A DNA stretch of 64,000 nucleotides from Pseudorasbora parva (lineage: Eukaryota; Chordata; Actinopteri; Cypriniformes; Gobionidae): NCBI RefSeq assembly GCF_024679245.1, contig NC_090176.1, forward strand, positions 26,109,546 to 26,173,545, read 5' to 3'. A program made the translations under genes and the position numbers. Below are positions 1 to 12,238 of the stretch, piece after piece. Every line of letters begins with the position of its first letter. Positions within the stretch are counted from its first letter, which is position 1. Below the pieces are notes generated by a model, which saw nothing but the letters and a program-made list of their open reading frames with translations, was not told where the DNA came from and searched no databases.

Positions 1-1022
1 GCTTAAATGCTAATACACCAGATTTGCTTAAACAGTATAAAATTTAAATACTACTACTATTACTACTAACACTACAACACTTGGTTTACCTCACACACAA
101 ATAAAAGCACTACATTGTCCTCATTTGTACATAATGTTAACATGATAGCTTTACTATACACATATAGTGCACACAAAATGGTTACAGTGTAATTTACAGA
201 TTCATATGTGCAGAAACCGCAGTCTTGGCTGTCTTTCAGCATGGTTTTACACAAACTAAAAACTAAAAATCTGAGCAGTTTTTGTATACATTTTGTGATT
301 CAATGAAATGCATTTGAATTGGCGCAGTGCTAGCTTTGATTAGCATGATGAAGGGACTTAGCTGACAGGAAAAGCTCCCACAATGCCTTGCTCTCTCCTT
401 TGCTACAGAAGCATACCTCTCTTGCTTTGTCTGATCAAGCAAACACGGTGAATTAATCTTTATTGTGTGGATTAGCTGCTATGTTTCCTTAGCTCACAGG
501 AGAAAGATAAGGCGGCAAAGAAGTTGGCTGTTTAAATTGTTAATGGTGTCTGTCAAGGTTTGCCTTTGCGCGTGTGGGCGCGTGCGTGAGTTAAAGGGGT
601 TTATATGATTGATCCTTTTTTTGTAGCTTGGTTCTCAGATCTGTTTCACACCAATCAAAAAAAGGGCAAAAACAGTCTCCCATTCTGCTATATTACTTTT
701 CTGCATTGTGTAACACAGCTGCGTCTACAGAAAACAGTTCTTGGGTTATTACACTTTAATGCGTTTTTTAATTGTAATAGTTATCAATAGTGTGATTTTA
801 TTAAGAATTATTACAAACTTAATCATCATGATGAAATCGGATTATATCTAAATTTATATTTATTAATCTGCCTTAGAATGGCACCTAAATAATACGTAAA
901 TAATCTGGATTCCGTAAAAACGAGCATTGCGCAATGTAATTGGGCAACGTTTCTGAGGAGATACAACTCATAAAATCCAAACTATATAAAATATTTTAAA
1001 AATTCCTTTGGATATGTTTTAC

Positions 1023-2610
1023 TTAAAGGGGTACTTCAGCGCTGGGAAGATGAATCTGTATTTAAACTGGGTCATTAATGTAGTAGAAATTAGGGGTTGA
1101 ACGACTTTCATTTTTTTAAAGTCGACATTTATGTGATGAAAGTCGAGTCGACGTCGACTAGTTGCTGATGACATCATCAAAGAACAAATAAGCCTGAACC
1201 TCAAGCTGAGACGTGATCTCGGGTCTTCTTGTGCACAGGACAGCTATGGCATATGACACTGCACTGCCCATAAGGTTATTGTTCCTTAACAGCTTTTGTA
1301 CAAGTTATTATTCTTATGGTCAATATATTTCTCACAGATTTCTGCTCGTTCTGAATAAGATACAGATAAGTAGCACAATAAAGATTACATGTATATGAAT
1401 GCATTAGTGAGTGATTGTGTGTGAATAAATTCTACCTGGCAGCGTCTCTACTAATAGTGAAGCTGGGAGTTTTAGTTATCAAGAAATATATGATAGAACT
1501 TTCTAAGCATAAGTTTCTAAGCTATTTTATTGATAAATCACAGAACACTGTTGATACAATTTTGCGCTAATGAATGTTTTTGTGTGAGGCGCGCGAGATC
1601 TCCGCGTGATGTGCGATTGGCTATGTGTGTGCGTTGCAATGCAGCACGCATTAGTTTAGCGCGATGATTAACTTACGCGTACAATAAGCATGCATTCTCC
1701 TGATCAATTTTGTCTTGTGGAGAACTCTCGGAGTATGCATTTATTTGTCATTTTAAACTGTTCAAAACAGAGCCTGCATGTCAGGAAATTGTTTATCCTG
1801 TTGCGCCCTCTATAGGCCAGCGACTAGTCGACGTCAAGCTTAAAGCGTCATGACAGAGCATTAAGGTCGATTAGTCGACTAGTCGGTGCAACCCCTTGTA
1901 GAAATGTGAAATTATTTTATAATTTGGTGCTTTCTAGACTGAGAAAAGACAGAAAATGTATTTTTGTCTCATGAGGACGAAAGACAACAATTCCCAGAAT
2001 GCTTCTGCCCTGTGAGGCCATTCCCAAAGCCACCGCTACTAGATTACTCGCCCACTGCATTCATTTTCACAAAATGAGTTCAGTTAGAGAATAGACACTA
2101 CAATCAAAAACTGAATGTGTCTATTCAATATAATGAGTGAGTTTCCGTGCAAGTGTCACAGCACAAACGCAGCAGGAGTCTGATTACATTCACCGTCATG
2201 AATGAGCTGAATGAGCTCTCGTGATGTGAGCTGAGGTAATCACGACCGCGCTCGCGGCACATGTTCACAGCGCTTGTTCAGTCTGGCGCATTTTCAGTTC
2301 ATGCCTTTGGAAGCTTAAATTTCATAGGAATTAATTTGAGAAGCTGAAACACTCACTTTGCTCCACATAGCTCCATTTACATGAATGCCTGCAGGTGCGA
2401 GCTGAGTTTTGAGTGTGATCCCACCGCCCATGCGTGGGTTGAAAACATGCGGAAAAAGTTCCCTCTGCTGGCTGTAGACTTTTGCCTTTGGCCAAAAATT
2501 CCTCAGATGCCGCAAATATCGTCAATTTGCGTCATCAGAGGAATCATTTGAATATACTCCAGGATTTCTACTGATACAAAGCCATATGCCAATTCTTGAA
2601 TTAATCCTCT
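1023..2610 (+). mobile_element. TTAA-bounded inverted-repeat element, copy 1 (interrupted)
   Basis: It begins TTAAAGGGGTACTTCAGCG, as does the intact sibling at 32154. The two then run in parallel through the ATTTAAACTGGGTCATTA and CTAGACTGAGAAAAGACAG segments. The copy is split by a hAT insertion at 1091-1897. Its right terminal repeat is decayed (near 2600). It retains a segment (about 2010-2160) missing from the copy at 32154. It is probably a non-autonomous DNA element of the TTAA-target type (piggyBac-like); that assignment is inference from the ends. Confidence 0.75.
1091..1897. mobile_element. Non-autonomous hAT-type element inserted in the TTAA element
   Basis: The ends are TAGGGGTTGAAC and GTGCAACCCCTT, an imperfect terminal inverted repeat. 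Subterminal repeats are rich in GTCGAC and GACTAGTCG on both sides (1122-1161 and 1819-1885). The element is flanked by a perfect 8-bp duplication, GTAGAAAT, at 1083-1090 and 1898-1905. The uninterrupted sibling element at 32154-32865 carries a single GTAGAAAT at the corresponding place, which confirms the insertion. It is 807 bases with no transposase reading frame. Confidence 0.88.
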
Positions 2611-2967
2611 AAGTCCAGGTGATTTAAAAAGTGACATGAAATTATTTTTTAATGATTTTACACTCTTGCCCGTTTAAGGGTTATATTAAATAGTGTGATA
2701 TCTCGTATATCAGCCACCTTGCTTTCGAAGATATTGGCATTGACCTTCAAAAAAATCTATATCTGACGACTGATAAAACGAAGTATGAGATCAACAAGCT
2801 ATGTGTAACAAAATTTGACTGAAATTATACTCACACGTATGTCTCTGCTTCCACAGGATGTGTGAATTCCTGTTAATATGGATGGAGAAAGAAATATGTG
2901 CTGCTTTTACTTGTGTGAAACCAGTTCCTTCCCTCTGGTCTTTTCCATGCTTTACTTGTTCTCTTTA

Positions 2968-3652
2968 GCCCTATTCGGACGGTAATTGTTTCTCATGGGG
3001 AAGTAAGGTATTTCCTACATTTACAGGGGCTAGTCAGTGACATTCTGGATGACATTCTAGGCTCGGATAGCAATAAAATCATTGTTTTTCCTCCCAAAAC
3101 CCACGTAAAAGTCCCTGACCGAATTACCTACTGTTTTTTGACGAACACCAAGGTCGTGTGGTAATTTAATTGCCGTCCGAATCCACATCACTGAGTTTAC
3201 ATAAAGAGATCACTTCAAAATTCACAGTTTAAATCTTTTTTGACCACTGCCACGCACCATACGATGACTCTTGCACTTCACTGTGATTTGTATGCATTTT
3301 GTACACACTTTCTAGAATTTCAGTAATCTTTGAAAGAACAATATTTTATCACCCCTCGACCTCAACGAGTGGGAGCTGTTAAGAACAAAAAGGACAAAGA
3401 GAAAACAAAACATTTTCCTATTATTAAAGTAAATATGAATTTAATTCTAAGGCAAGCATATGACATTTTATTTAAAGACATTCATGCGACTGACCACGTG
3501 AGCAGCACGTTCCTGGGTCCGTAAGAATCACAAAACTTGCTCCTCCAACGTGAATAAATGGCCATCTGAATGCATGAGTTTTATCACCGAGGTGCCATGC
3601 AAATGTATTTTTACAGACGTCCACATGAGAAACAATTACGGTTCAAATAGGG
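2968..3652. mobile_element. Inverted-repeat element (MITE-like)
   Basis: The left end, GCCCTATTCGGACGGTAATT followed by GTTTCTCATG, is the imperfect reverse complement of the right end, CATGAGAAACAATTACGG followed by TTCAAATAGGGC. It is about 685 bases with no coding capacity seen. A new repeat-like start, TTAGGGCCTTTTCACA, follows at 3666. Confidence 0.7.
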
Positions 3653-4154
3653 CCTTTTGTATATATTAGGGCCTTTTCACAGAGTGCCTGTTTTGTTCAA
3701 TCTTCTGGATTTTAAATGGATTTATCATCCCAAAGCAGTGCTTTTTATAATCTTTTCATAAACCCTTCTCCACACACTTGCAGAAGTCTCATTTTGACAA
3801 TTCTCTGAATGTAATTACTTTAATACTCCCAATACATTAACTCAGTGATAAGCTTACAGTCATATTGATTCGTCTAAGGGGCCCTCAGCACAAGCTCCTC
3901 CGTTTCCTTCTCCACAGAACTCTGCCATAACGGGGATTATGAACTGTGTGAGTGTGTGTGTTTTAGTGTATCGTTGTGTGTTTTTGCTGATTGCTTTAGC
4001 TTGTTCTGATGGTGTTCCACAGGGCTTAAAGCAAGCAGTGAGTCGCTGACATGCCTTCTTTGACGTAGTGTGATGTACTATATAAACTTTATGGATGACT
4101 ATACAGATTTCACTGTAAAGGATCAGTTTTTGTACCGAGGAAGTGGGAACTTCT

Positions 4155-4669
4155 TAGTTTTTAGTTCACCCAAAATTAAAATGCTGTCATCGTTTTGATG
4201 AAAATCTCAGAAGCAAAGACCAGGGGTATATTCCAGAAAAAAAGGTTATGTGACATTCCTGAGTATGTTTGAGTAAGCATAACCTCAGCTTTCTAGAATT
4301 GCCATTGCCACTTTATGATCAAAGATTAACCCTTGACACAAAGCTTGTGGTGCTTCTGTACATTGTATCAAGAGTTACTCTTTTGCCGTAAGCTGAATTG
4401 TTTACGGCTTTCAGCCGGAAGTTAGTTATTTTTAGTCTGTAAAGTTTTAAATATGGATATTTTTCTTTATTAACCCCCGGTTCGTGTGGAGCAGTTATAT
4501 ATGGACTTTTATGGACTTCATAAAGGAGACGATTCACTGCCATTATAATGCTTGGATTAGCCAGGACTTTTTAAATATAACTCTAATTTTATTCATCTTA
4601 AAGAAGAATGTCATTTACATCTAGGATGAGTAAATCATTGGCTAATTTTAATGTGAACTACCCCTTTAA
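4155..4669. mobile_element. Foldback MITE, diverged copy of the 46508-47257 family
   Basis: It starts with TTTTTAGTTCACCCAAAATT and ends with GTGAACTACCCCTTTAA. The internal segments TTTTAAATATGGATATTTTT, GCTTGGATTAGCCAGGACTT and TTAAAGAAGAATGTCAT are shared with the better copy at 46508-47257. Confidence 0.65.
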
Positions 4670-4944
4670 TCAGATATATAAACATAATACAAATTTTATC
4701 TGCACAAAATGAGACAAATGCACAAGTGAACTTGAACTTAGTTATGTGCTGTAATGTGTAAGTCCAGTTTTGGATGCGCTTTTGCTGGAGCAATGCAGTG
4801 ACAAGCAACTAAACCTAAGGAATTCACAAAGTTTTATTACAATTTAGTTCTCTTTATGAAGTGCATTGCATATGCATTGCTGTTTGAGCTGTTGAAGCTG
4901 AAGATGATAACTTTGTTTTTTTCTTAACAAATGCATCATATATG

Positions 4945-5108
4945 ACACAGACAGGCAGACAGACAGACGGATAGATAGATTGATAGATGGATGGATGGTC
5001 AAGGGGAACGGGATCTGGATGCGAACTTGAATATAATATAATATAATATAATATAATATAATATAATATAATATAATATAATATAATATAATATAATATA
5101 ATATAATA
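4945..5108. repeat. CAGA/GATG tract followed by (AATAT)n satellite
   Basis: A degenerate ACAG/GATA/GATG tract (4947-4997) is followed by a clean five-base AATAT array at about 5030-5108. The reading frames through it are low-complexity and not genes. Confidence 0.9.
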
Positions 5109-5656
5109 ATGTAATATAATGTAATATAAATTGTAATATAAATCTTGTCTATTAGCCAGCAGACCAATTATCTGATGTGTGTTGTGTTTGTGGTTTGTTG
5201 CTGAGAGAATCTAGAGGTGTGTGCTGCTCTGTTACATTTAGTATTGATGGCAGTGTGAGCATTTACCCCCTGCAGGGTGCCGAGACTTGAAGAGCATCAG
5301 AGGGCAGGTTCATGGCTGTGCATATGCCCTGAAGATGAGATGGGGAGAAGGTGAGACCGTACGCAACAGTCAAGGTCACTCACTGAAGAAATTAATTAGG
5401 CCTTTATTTAAAAAGCGTACAGTAAGTGAAATTAACAAATGCGGTACAACAGGATAAAACTTGACTTAGCACAGTACTTGTATAACACTTTTTTTAAATC
5501 ATATTGTTGTATTGTCGTACTGTGTTCTATTGTATTGTCATTAAATTATTTTATTTTGCTCCTTTTATCATGTTGTATTGTAGTAAAAGTATGTGATGTA
5601 ATGTGATGATACATCATACAATACAATAAAATACGGCACAATACTGTACAGTATAA

Positions 5657-5745
5657 CCCCATAAAGGGTGTCCAATCCTGCTCCAGGAGGACCTGTTAGC
5701 TCCAACACACCTGCCTAGAAATATCTCAAGAAACCATCTCAGCCT
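5657..5745. repeat. Fragment of a dispersed fish repeat
   Basis: The text GGGTGTCCAATCCTGCTCC, followed by AGGAGGACC and a CAACACACCTGCC segment, resembles a very common dispersed repeat of cyprinid genomes. Only this short piece is present. Confidence 0.45.
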
Positions 5746-6069
5746 TAAGAATAAAACGGTCTAGTAAGTCTGCATGGCTGCGACATAAAGATTTCTGAAA
5801 ATGCTATTGAAAGAGAAGAAACTTTGTATAAAAATCTTTATAATGTCTGACTTTCAATGAATGCAGTACAGTGAATGACAGCTGTCTGCGGTGGTCTCCT
5901 AGTGATTTACATCACTGACAGTTTAGCATTGTTATATTCATTTATAACTAAACAAAACAAAATGCCTTCATCTCTCTAATATTTTTTGTCTCGCTTATGA
6001 AAAAGAAATTGGATGACTTAAGTGGTAACTTCTTTTTCACCAATTATTTTTTGGTGAATTGAAATGTGT

Positions 6070-6520
6070 GCAAAGGATTTTGTGTGATTGGAAGACATGG
6101 TTACACAAAGGATGCATCTTTCAAGATAAGCCAAATGAAGGATGCGAAAGAGAGGTTTTTATTCAGCAGAGATGCATGCATTAAACTGATCAAACTGGCA
6201 GTAAAAAGAACGCATTGTTACAAAAAAATTCTGTGTCAAATGAATGCTGTTTGGAACGTTCTATTCATCAAAGCATCCTACAAAAAGCACAAAAAAATAT
6301 TGTATTATATTAAGTAGCACAACAGTTTTAAAATTTGATAATAAAAATTGAGCAGCAAATCTGCATATTAGAATGATTTCTGAAGGATCATGTGACACTG
6401 AAGACTGGAGTAATGATGCTGAAAATTTTGCCATCACATTTAAAATGTTCAAATAGAAAAGTTATTTTAAATGTTAATAATAGTTCACAATATTACTGTT
6501 TTCACAATTTTTTTTGCATC
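6070..6520 (+). repeat. Dispersed repeat (GCATATTAGAATGATTTCTG family), + orientation
   Basis: It contains the family's core: GCAGCAAATCTGCATATTAG, GGATCATGTGACACTGAAGA and CTGGAGTAATGATGCTGAAA. Other copies in this window lie at about 34085-34415 and 44430-44945 (+), and at 20690-22000, 41210-41700, 56100-56370 and 60460-60740 (reverse). I did not assign a formal family name. Confidence 0.75.
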
Positions 6521-7496
6521 AAGTGGTGATGCAAATTTGGCGATGTGAAGGGTTTTCATTTTTTATTAAATAAATCGACAATGCAAATACCCCCTAGTAG
6601 TGGTTCTGAAACTTTTTAAACGTTTTTCACCTGAAATATCACCAAAATATTGGTTTTGTGAATTATAATATTGTTTACAATATTAATGTTTTTACTGTAT
6701 TTAGGTTCTTAGATAGGATGGAAGTAGCATTGTGTGAAGTAGCACCCCCTGAAGATCAAATCTTAGCACCGCCCCTGGCAGAGACCATGGGAGCTGATCC
6801 TTCTAAACTCCTGAGTCTTTCTCTTGGTGTTCTGCTCTTAGCTGATTCCGGTGATCATCTGTTTACCACGATGCTAGAGGCCAGATTGCATGAGAAATCA
6901 CTTGACTTCAGAGCATCAATGTAATTTATTCACATAACACCTGTGGATTAGATATAGCTCTTCTTAAACTACTAAATCATAGTGGAGAGAGAGGCAAGAT
7001 GAGGATGATGTGTTGTATTTGACATGTCATAAGGTAGTGCATTAATGTCTGGGTGTGATGTTTAAAGTCTGTCTCCAAAACAAAAGAACAGTCCTTTCTT
7101 TCAGTGTCAGAATGCTCTTAAAGTCAGTTTATTGTCTTCTATTGCAGCGTCACATTTACTCCAGTGAGAGACTGTCAGATAGGATTCTATCTGTATGGAT
7201 AGACCTGTAATAGCACCATAACTTCAACCTGAAGCTTTGTGGCAAAATGGGAGGAGCCTAAATCAATCACAGAGACTCGGGCAGTCACCGGGGGCAAATT
7301 GTAATTGCAGTTCTGCTGCTGGATACTTTCAGAGCAGCGTTTCTTCTATGACCTCGCTGCGGATTTTCCACAGTGTTGTTCGTCTCTGTTGGTTTGCTGT
7401 ACAGCAAAAAGTGATCTATGAATGAATTGCATGTGCCTGGTGGGGGTTTATGCTAATTAATGCAGCTCCCCCTAGAGGAAACTGTGGAGGGCATTT

Positions 7497-7497
7497 G

Positions 7498-7537
<40 letters not shown>

Positions 7538-7540
7538 TGT
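7497..7540. repeat. (GTGC)n microsatellite
   Basis: About eleven tandem GTGC/GCGT units. Confidence 0.95.
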
Positions 7541-7825
7541 GCTCCTGGTTCTGAATGCTGTATTTCCCATCCTGCATTAATTAGCTGACCAGGTGAAATT
7601 TCACTGCCCTCAGCAATTAATATTAGGAACAATTTACAGAGCAGTGACTCCTATGCATTTTTTTAGAACAGTTTTAGAACTTCTTTTTTTAGAAGCCTCT
7701 TTCCATACCTGATGCCATACACGTATTTCACCACATGATTTATTATGGGCAAAGGAATTTACAATAATGATATATAAAAATTAGGGTATATAAAGGTATA
7801 TAGGGTATATAAGGGTAAATAATGA

Positions 7826-8474
7826 TATATAAAAACCGCGACTCGATTAAAAAAATTAATCTAATTAATTAGAGGCTTTGTAATTAATTAATCGCATTTT
7901 AATTGAATATAAATATTTGACCTGAGAACAATGAGAAGTAATTTTTCACATGTATTTTTAGTATACCATTGAATAATGACTGAATACATAAGCTTAATCA
8001 ACAAAATATTGTTTATTTATTTCAGTCCAGCAGACCAGTGCATGTTTGCCAGTTTAGCAAAAGCATTTTTGTGATATTTGAGGCTCAATGTGCTGCGGTG
8101 ATACGCAAATTCCTTGTTGTATAGCTTGCACACAACCGTGCTCTTGTCGACGCTTCCATTCTTTCGTTTTTTAAAACAAAATTTCCCATCCACGGGGCCA
8201 AGCAAAGCAGTCTCATCAGCTTCTTCGTTCCATAGCTTCGTTCATGTTCACATGGTTCGTTGTTGTCGTGACTCCGGAGCGCTAGTTGGTGTTCCAGTAT
8301 AATTGGTCCGTCGAAACTCATTCATTGAAAAACGTTCCGCGGTGCAAAAATAAGTGTGGTAAAAAAATTTTTTTTTTTTTTGCGTAATTAATTAACGCGT
8401 TTAAGTCACGTAATTAACGCGTTAAAGTCACGTAATTAATTAATCTTAATTAACGCGTTAAAGTCCCGGCCCTA
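7826..8474 (-). mobile_element. hAT-derived element with BED zinc-finger remnant, copy A
   Basis: The ends are related inverted repeats rich in TTAATTAA: left CCGCGACTCGATTAAAAAAA, right AACGCGTTAAAGTCCCGGCC. On the minus strand a frame at 8017-8205 reads GKFCFKKRK, then VVCKLYNKEFAYHRSTLSLK and YHKNAF. This is a decayed BED finger (Cys-x2-Cys ... His-x-x-x-His type) in which the second Cys is Tyr. BED fingers sit at the N-terminus of hAT transposases. No catalytic domain is present, so it is a non-autonomous relic. A second copy in the same orientation lies at 27208-27823. Confidence 0.75.
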
Positions 8475-10649
8475 ATAAAAATAAAAATAAATTATATTAG
8501 TCACATGTATTTTTACACTTATTTTGTGAAATGAATCGCACTCAAAATATGAGTGTGGGGGAGGCAGAGAGAGAGAGAGATTGTAACCATAACTTGTACA
8601 AAAGCATAAAAAAGAACTACTTCATGCAGACTAGGCTGTCTAACACTCTGTCTTTATGGAATCCAAAACACTCCCACATTGGTGAGCGAACTTTGAGTGA
8701 GAGTAGTGTCTCGCCTTCGTCTGTCATCTCCTCTGATGTGTTTTTTTTTTTTGTCCCAACAGGCGTTGCTACACTGCGTTTTATGACTAGTGTCATCCAT
8801 CAGTATGGTGCAGTACCTCTAACTTTTATGTTGGTGTCAACCAGATGGCACTGGATTATTTATTATAATATTGTATGTGTAGTATACAAATTATTTCAAT
8901 AATGTTGTTTTTATTTATTTATCATCAATACCAGTATATTGTGAAAGCACTAGTTTGGAGCAGTTTTATCATTCCATATGTGACCTCAAAGCATCTAAGT
9001 TTCTGAGCCCACCTTGTGAACTTTGACTCTCCTCAGGTAGGGAACTACTAGTAGATTTTGTTTTCTCAACTTTCTCATGTTGAAACACAAAAGACGATTA
9101 GAACAATCAATCAAAGTCAATGGGGTCCAATGTTTCATACAGGTTTGGAACAACAAGGATGAATAAATGACAATTTATTTTTTTTGCTTTACAACAGATA
9201 AGTCAACTAAACACTCAGGCAGTTCACTAAAGGGTCAAGTGTGTAAAAATGTAGTTTGCACATTTATAGACTGCACTAAAAGCACTAGTGTGGTTAGTGG
9301 CCTAAGAGTAAGCTCATTCATGCAGAAACAACTGATTCTCCCACTCACCTCTTCCTACCGCATGTTTTTCTGCCTTGTCTCTTGTTTCCTTTCCCCTCCT
9401 TTTGTTCCCATTGTCTTCTCATTTTTCTGACTTTCTTTGGAAGCCTTTTGTAGTCTTTCTTCTCTCCCTCTCCACCCTTTGCTTCAGCGTTGGCATTGTC
9501 TTTGCTCTAGGAATCCTTCCAGACAGCGTGATGTGCTCTAAAAGGATCTCCCTCTCACGCTTCAGTCCCAGCGTGCGGTGGAAAAACCATCAGCATACCC
9601 CTTGTAACATGCCCAAGTGCTTTTGTTTCTCCCTGGCAATCATGCACTCCAAAAATAAAAGGCCAATGATAATGAGGAGAAAAATCATATTAGAGCACTT
9701 GAATGCTGCGTACAGCTTCAAGAAAGGTGACGGTGCCCTCGGGAAAGATGCTGATGCATTGTAACCACTTACAGTTTTTGAGAACATACAGTTTAATTTG
9801 TCTTACACTCTGACTTTCATGGAGACTGAAGGCAGGGCCTGACGGGCATAACCAATCCACCTGCAGAGCTGATATGAGCACTGATCACTGTTCAAACAAG
9901 TGTGCTGGCAGCCGGATGGTAATTGAAATGCACAATAGGCCCGGCCCCATCACTCAAGCAGTTGAGCAGAAAGCGGCGACAAGGCTCATCTATCGCTCTC
10001 TTTGTTCTCTCTACAATGTGCTGTGTTCGATTGATGGGAGGGTGGAGATGATCGTATCTGTCTGCCCTGGAATTGATATAAACACGACTGCCGATCCATA
10101 GGGATCGTTCCAGTAAATCAATTAGTCGCTTTGTGTGGATGCACGGAATACCGAATTTACAGAGTACACTACAGAGCCGCTTGATGAATACAGATATCTT
10201 TTAGAACGCAACATCAGGAAACTGCAATGCGAAAGGCCCATAGAGTGGAAGTGTGGTTTGAGCGGTGTTGAGAGCTAATTGTCTTTTGTCAAATTTCTGT
10301 TTAGAATCTTAGTGTTGACCACAGCACAGGCAGTCTGCACGAGTGCGAATGCTTAGTCACTGCCTGCAGACTGCTGAAACGGTGCTCATTTAGGACTTTA
10401 ATTAAGACTAAACGCGCTTTGAAAAGCAGTGATACGGCGCAGCCTTCATTTACAGGAACCTCGTTTTTCAGAAACCCGATGATCTACAGTCTTTCAGCGC
10501 TGCATGCGAGACAGCGAAGGAACGCAATCCATGGAGGAATACTGTGGAGTAGTGAATGAAAGGTCAATGGCTTTCTAAAATGTAAATAACCGATGTCGTT
10601 TTATTATTTGTTTCTCTCTCATTTCTTCCCTCTCTGTTGTGTGTTTCTT

Positions 10650-11172
10650 TGAGAGCGAAGCAACAAAAATCTTCTTATGGAGTCTCCCGATGAGGGGTCA
10701 CAACAGTGCATCATCCGTCTCCATTTTGCTCTGCATCTTCCTCTTTTACACCAGCCACCCCGCATGTCCTCCATCACCACATCCATTAACCTCCTCTTTG
10801 GTCTTCCTCTTCTCCTCCTACCCTGCGGCTCCATCCCGAACACTCTTCTCCCCGCATCCCTCATCCGCACATGTCTTGCCTTGCTCTCTCTGTCTCCGAA
10901 CCTCTAATATGCTCATTTCTAATCCTGTCAATCCTTGTCACTCCCAACGAAAATCGCAGCATCTTCATTTTCCACCACCATCATAAAACATAGCTGGCCA
11001 TACTACCGTCTTGTAAACTTTCCCTTTCACTCTGGCTAGTACCCTTCTATCACAAATCACTCCTGACACTATTTCTCCTCCTTCACTTCTTTACCACACT
11101 CTTACTTTGAACAACTGACCTCAAGTATTTAAACTCACCCACCTTCACCACCTCTGCTCCTTCTAACTGCAC
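10650..11172 (-). pseudogene. LINE reverse-transcriptase ORF C-terminal remnant
   Basis: Read on the minus strand from 11172 down, pieces in different frames give VQLEGAEVVKVGEFKYL, then SGVICDRRVLARVKGKVYKT, MLRFSLGVTRIDRIRNEHIR, and GRRRRGRPKRRLMDVVMEDM with AKWRRMMHCCDP. This order (EFKYL, KxKVYKTVVxPAM, LGVTRxDRIRNEHIRG, GRPKRRxMDVxxEDM) is the usual C-terminal tail of fish non-LTR retrotransposon polymerases. The series contains at least one in-frame stop and several frame changes, so it is dead. It is antisense to man1a2. Confidence 0.8.
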
Positions 11173-11715
11173 AAAGCAAAAATTGTATATTGTAATCGAT
11201 GTTTCTTTGACCTTGTGCTGCTTAGTCTTTTGTTTTCATATGTGAAAAAAGCAAGATGACTTTATCTTAATCGTTGTTTTTAAAAACATGAAGTACTATT
11301 TCACACAAACCTTATGTTATTTACAGTACTCATTCAAAACCCTTCTTCTTTAGTGAAACACAAAAGGAGACTTTTATTTTTAAAGAATATTGACTGTTTA
11401 ACAAATTAGCAGCCCACATCCGTTAAGCTCCAAAAATGACAGATACCAAAATATCACCTTAAAATTGGTCCATGAATCTTGTTGTACGCTTCAAGTCTTC
11501 TGAAGTGATTTTCTTTGAGCTGATGGATCTGTTTCTAAACATTGGTTTAAATTGTGTATATTTCTTAGACAGAGCTATCAAATAGCTTCAGAAGACTTTG
11601 CAATATATCACTTGAGTTATATGGACTGATTTTATGGTGGTGATTTGTTTTTTTCTCTCTCTAGCTTTTAGCTTCTAGGTTTTTTATAGACCTGGTCATT
11701 ATAAGTTGTTGTATA

Positions 11716-12238
11716 CTCTAAAAAAAATTGGTGCTATTTGGTACTAAAAGTGGTTCTTGGCTTGTAATCATAGGGGAACCACTTTTGGTGCCAAATAGCA
11801 CAATATCTTTAAAGGTGCTCTATAGCACCTTTGTCAAATGGTGCTATGTAGAACCCATAAGAGGTGTCATATCGCGTTTTATTTCTTCCTCAATAATGGT
11901 GCTAAATGGCACCAAAATTAGTTCTTTGGTGTGTGAAGAACCTTTAAAGGGGCTTGAAAGGTTCTTTGTACGGCAGTGGTGCTATATAGCACCTTTATCA
12001 CCCCAAAGAACCCTTAAAGAACCGCTGAAGAACCATACATGGGCTTAACAGGTTCTGTGTATGGTAACGGTGCTATATAGCACTTCAGTCATCCCAAAGA
12101 ACTGCTGAAGAACCGCTGAAGAACCACTGAATCACCGAGATTTGGTGCTATACAGCACTTACAGTGGTTCCCCTATGATTACAAGCCAAATAACCACTTT
12201 TAGTACTATATAGCACTGTTTGTTTGTTTTTCAGAGTG
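11716..12238. mobile_element. Foldback MITE with GGTGCTAT motifs
   Basis: It is flanked by TA on both sides, with ends CTCTAAAAAAA and TTTTTCAGAGTG. Both arms carry AGTGGTT, GGCTTGTAATCATAGGGGAA and its reverse complement, and many GGTGCTATATAGCACC-like palindromes, so most of the element can fold on itself. The right arm has a short tandem GAACCGCTGAA repeat. Parts of another dispersed repeat flank it on both sides (about 11270-11400 and 12290-12360), consistent with insertion into it. Confidence 0.8.

Noticed and set aside
5276..5307. A short exon-like stretch between CTGCAG and GGTTCAT
   Set aside because: Its translation (PRLEEHQRA-like) does not match the stem or catalytic region of GH47 and the donor is weak.
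6658..6924. An 88-codon + strand frame
   Set aside because: No recognisable domain, no splice or promoter context, and it starts within repeat-derived sequence.
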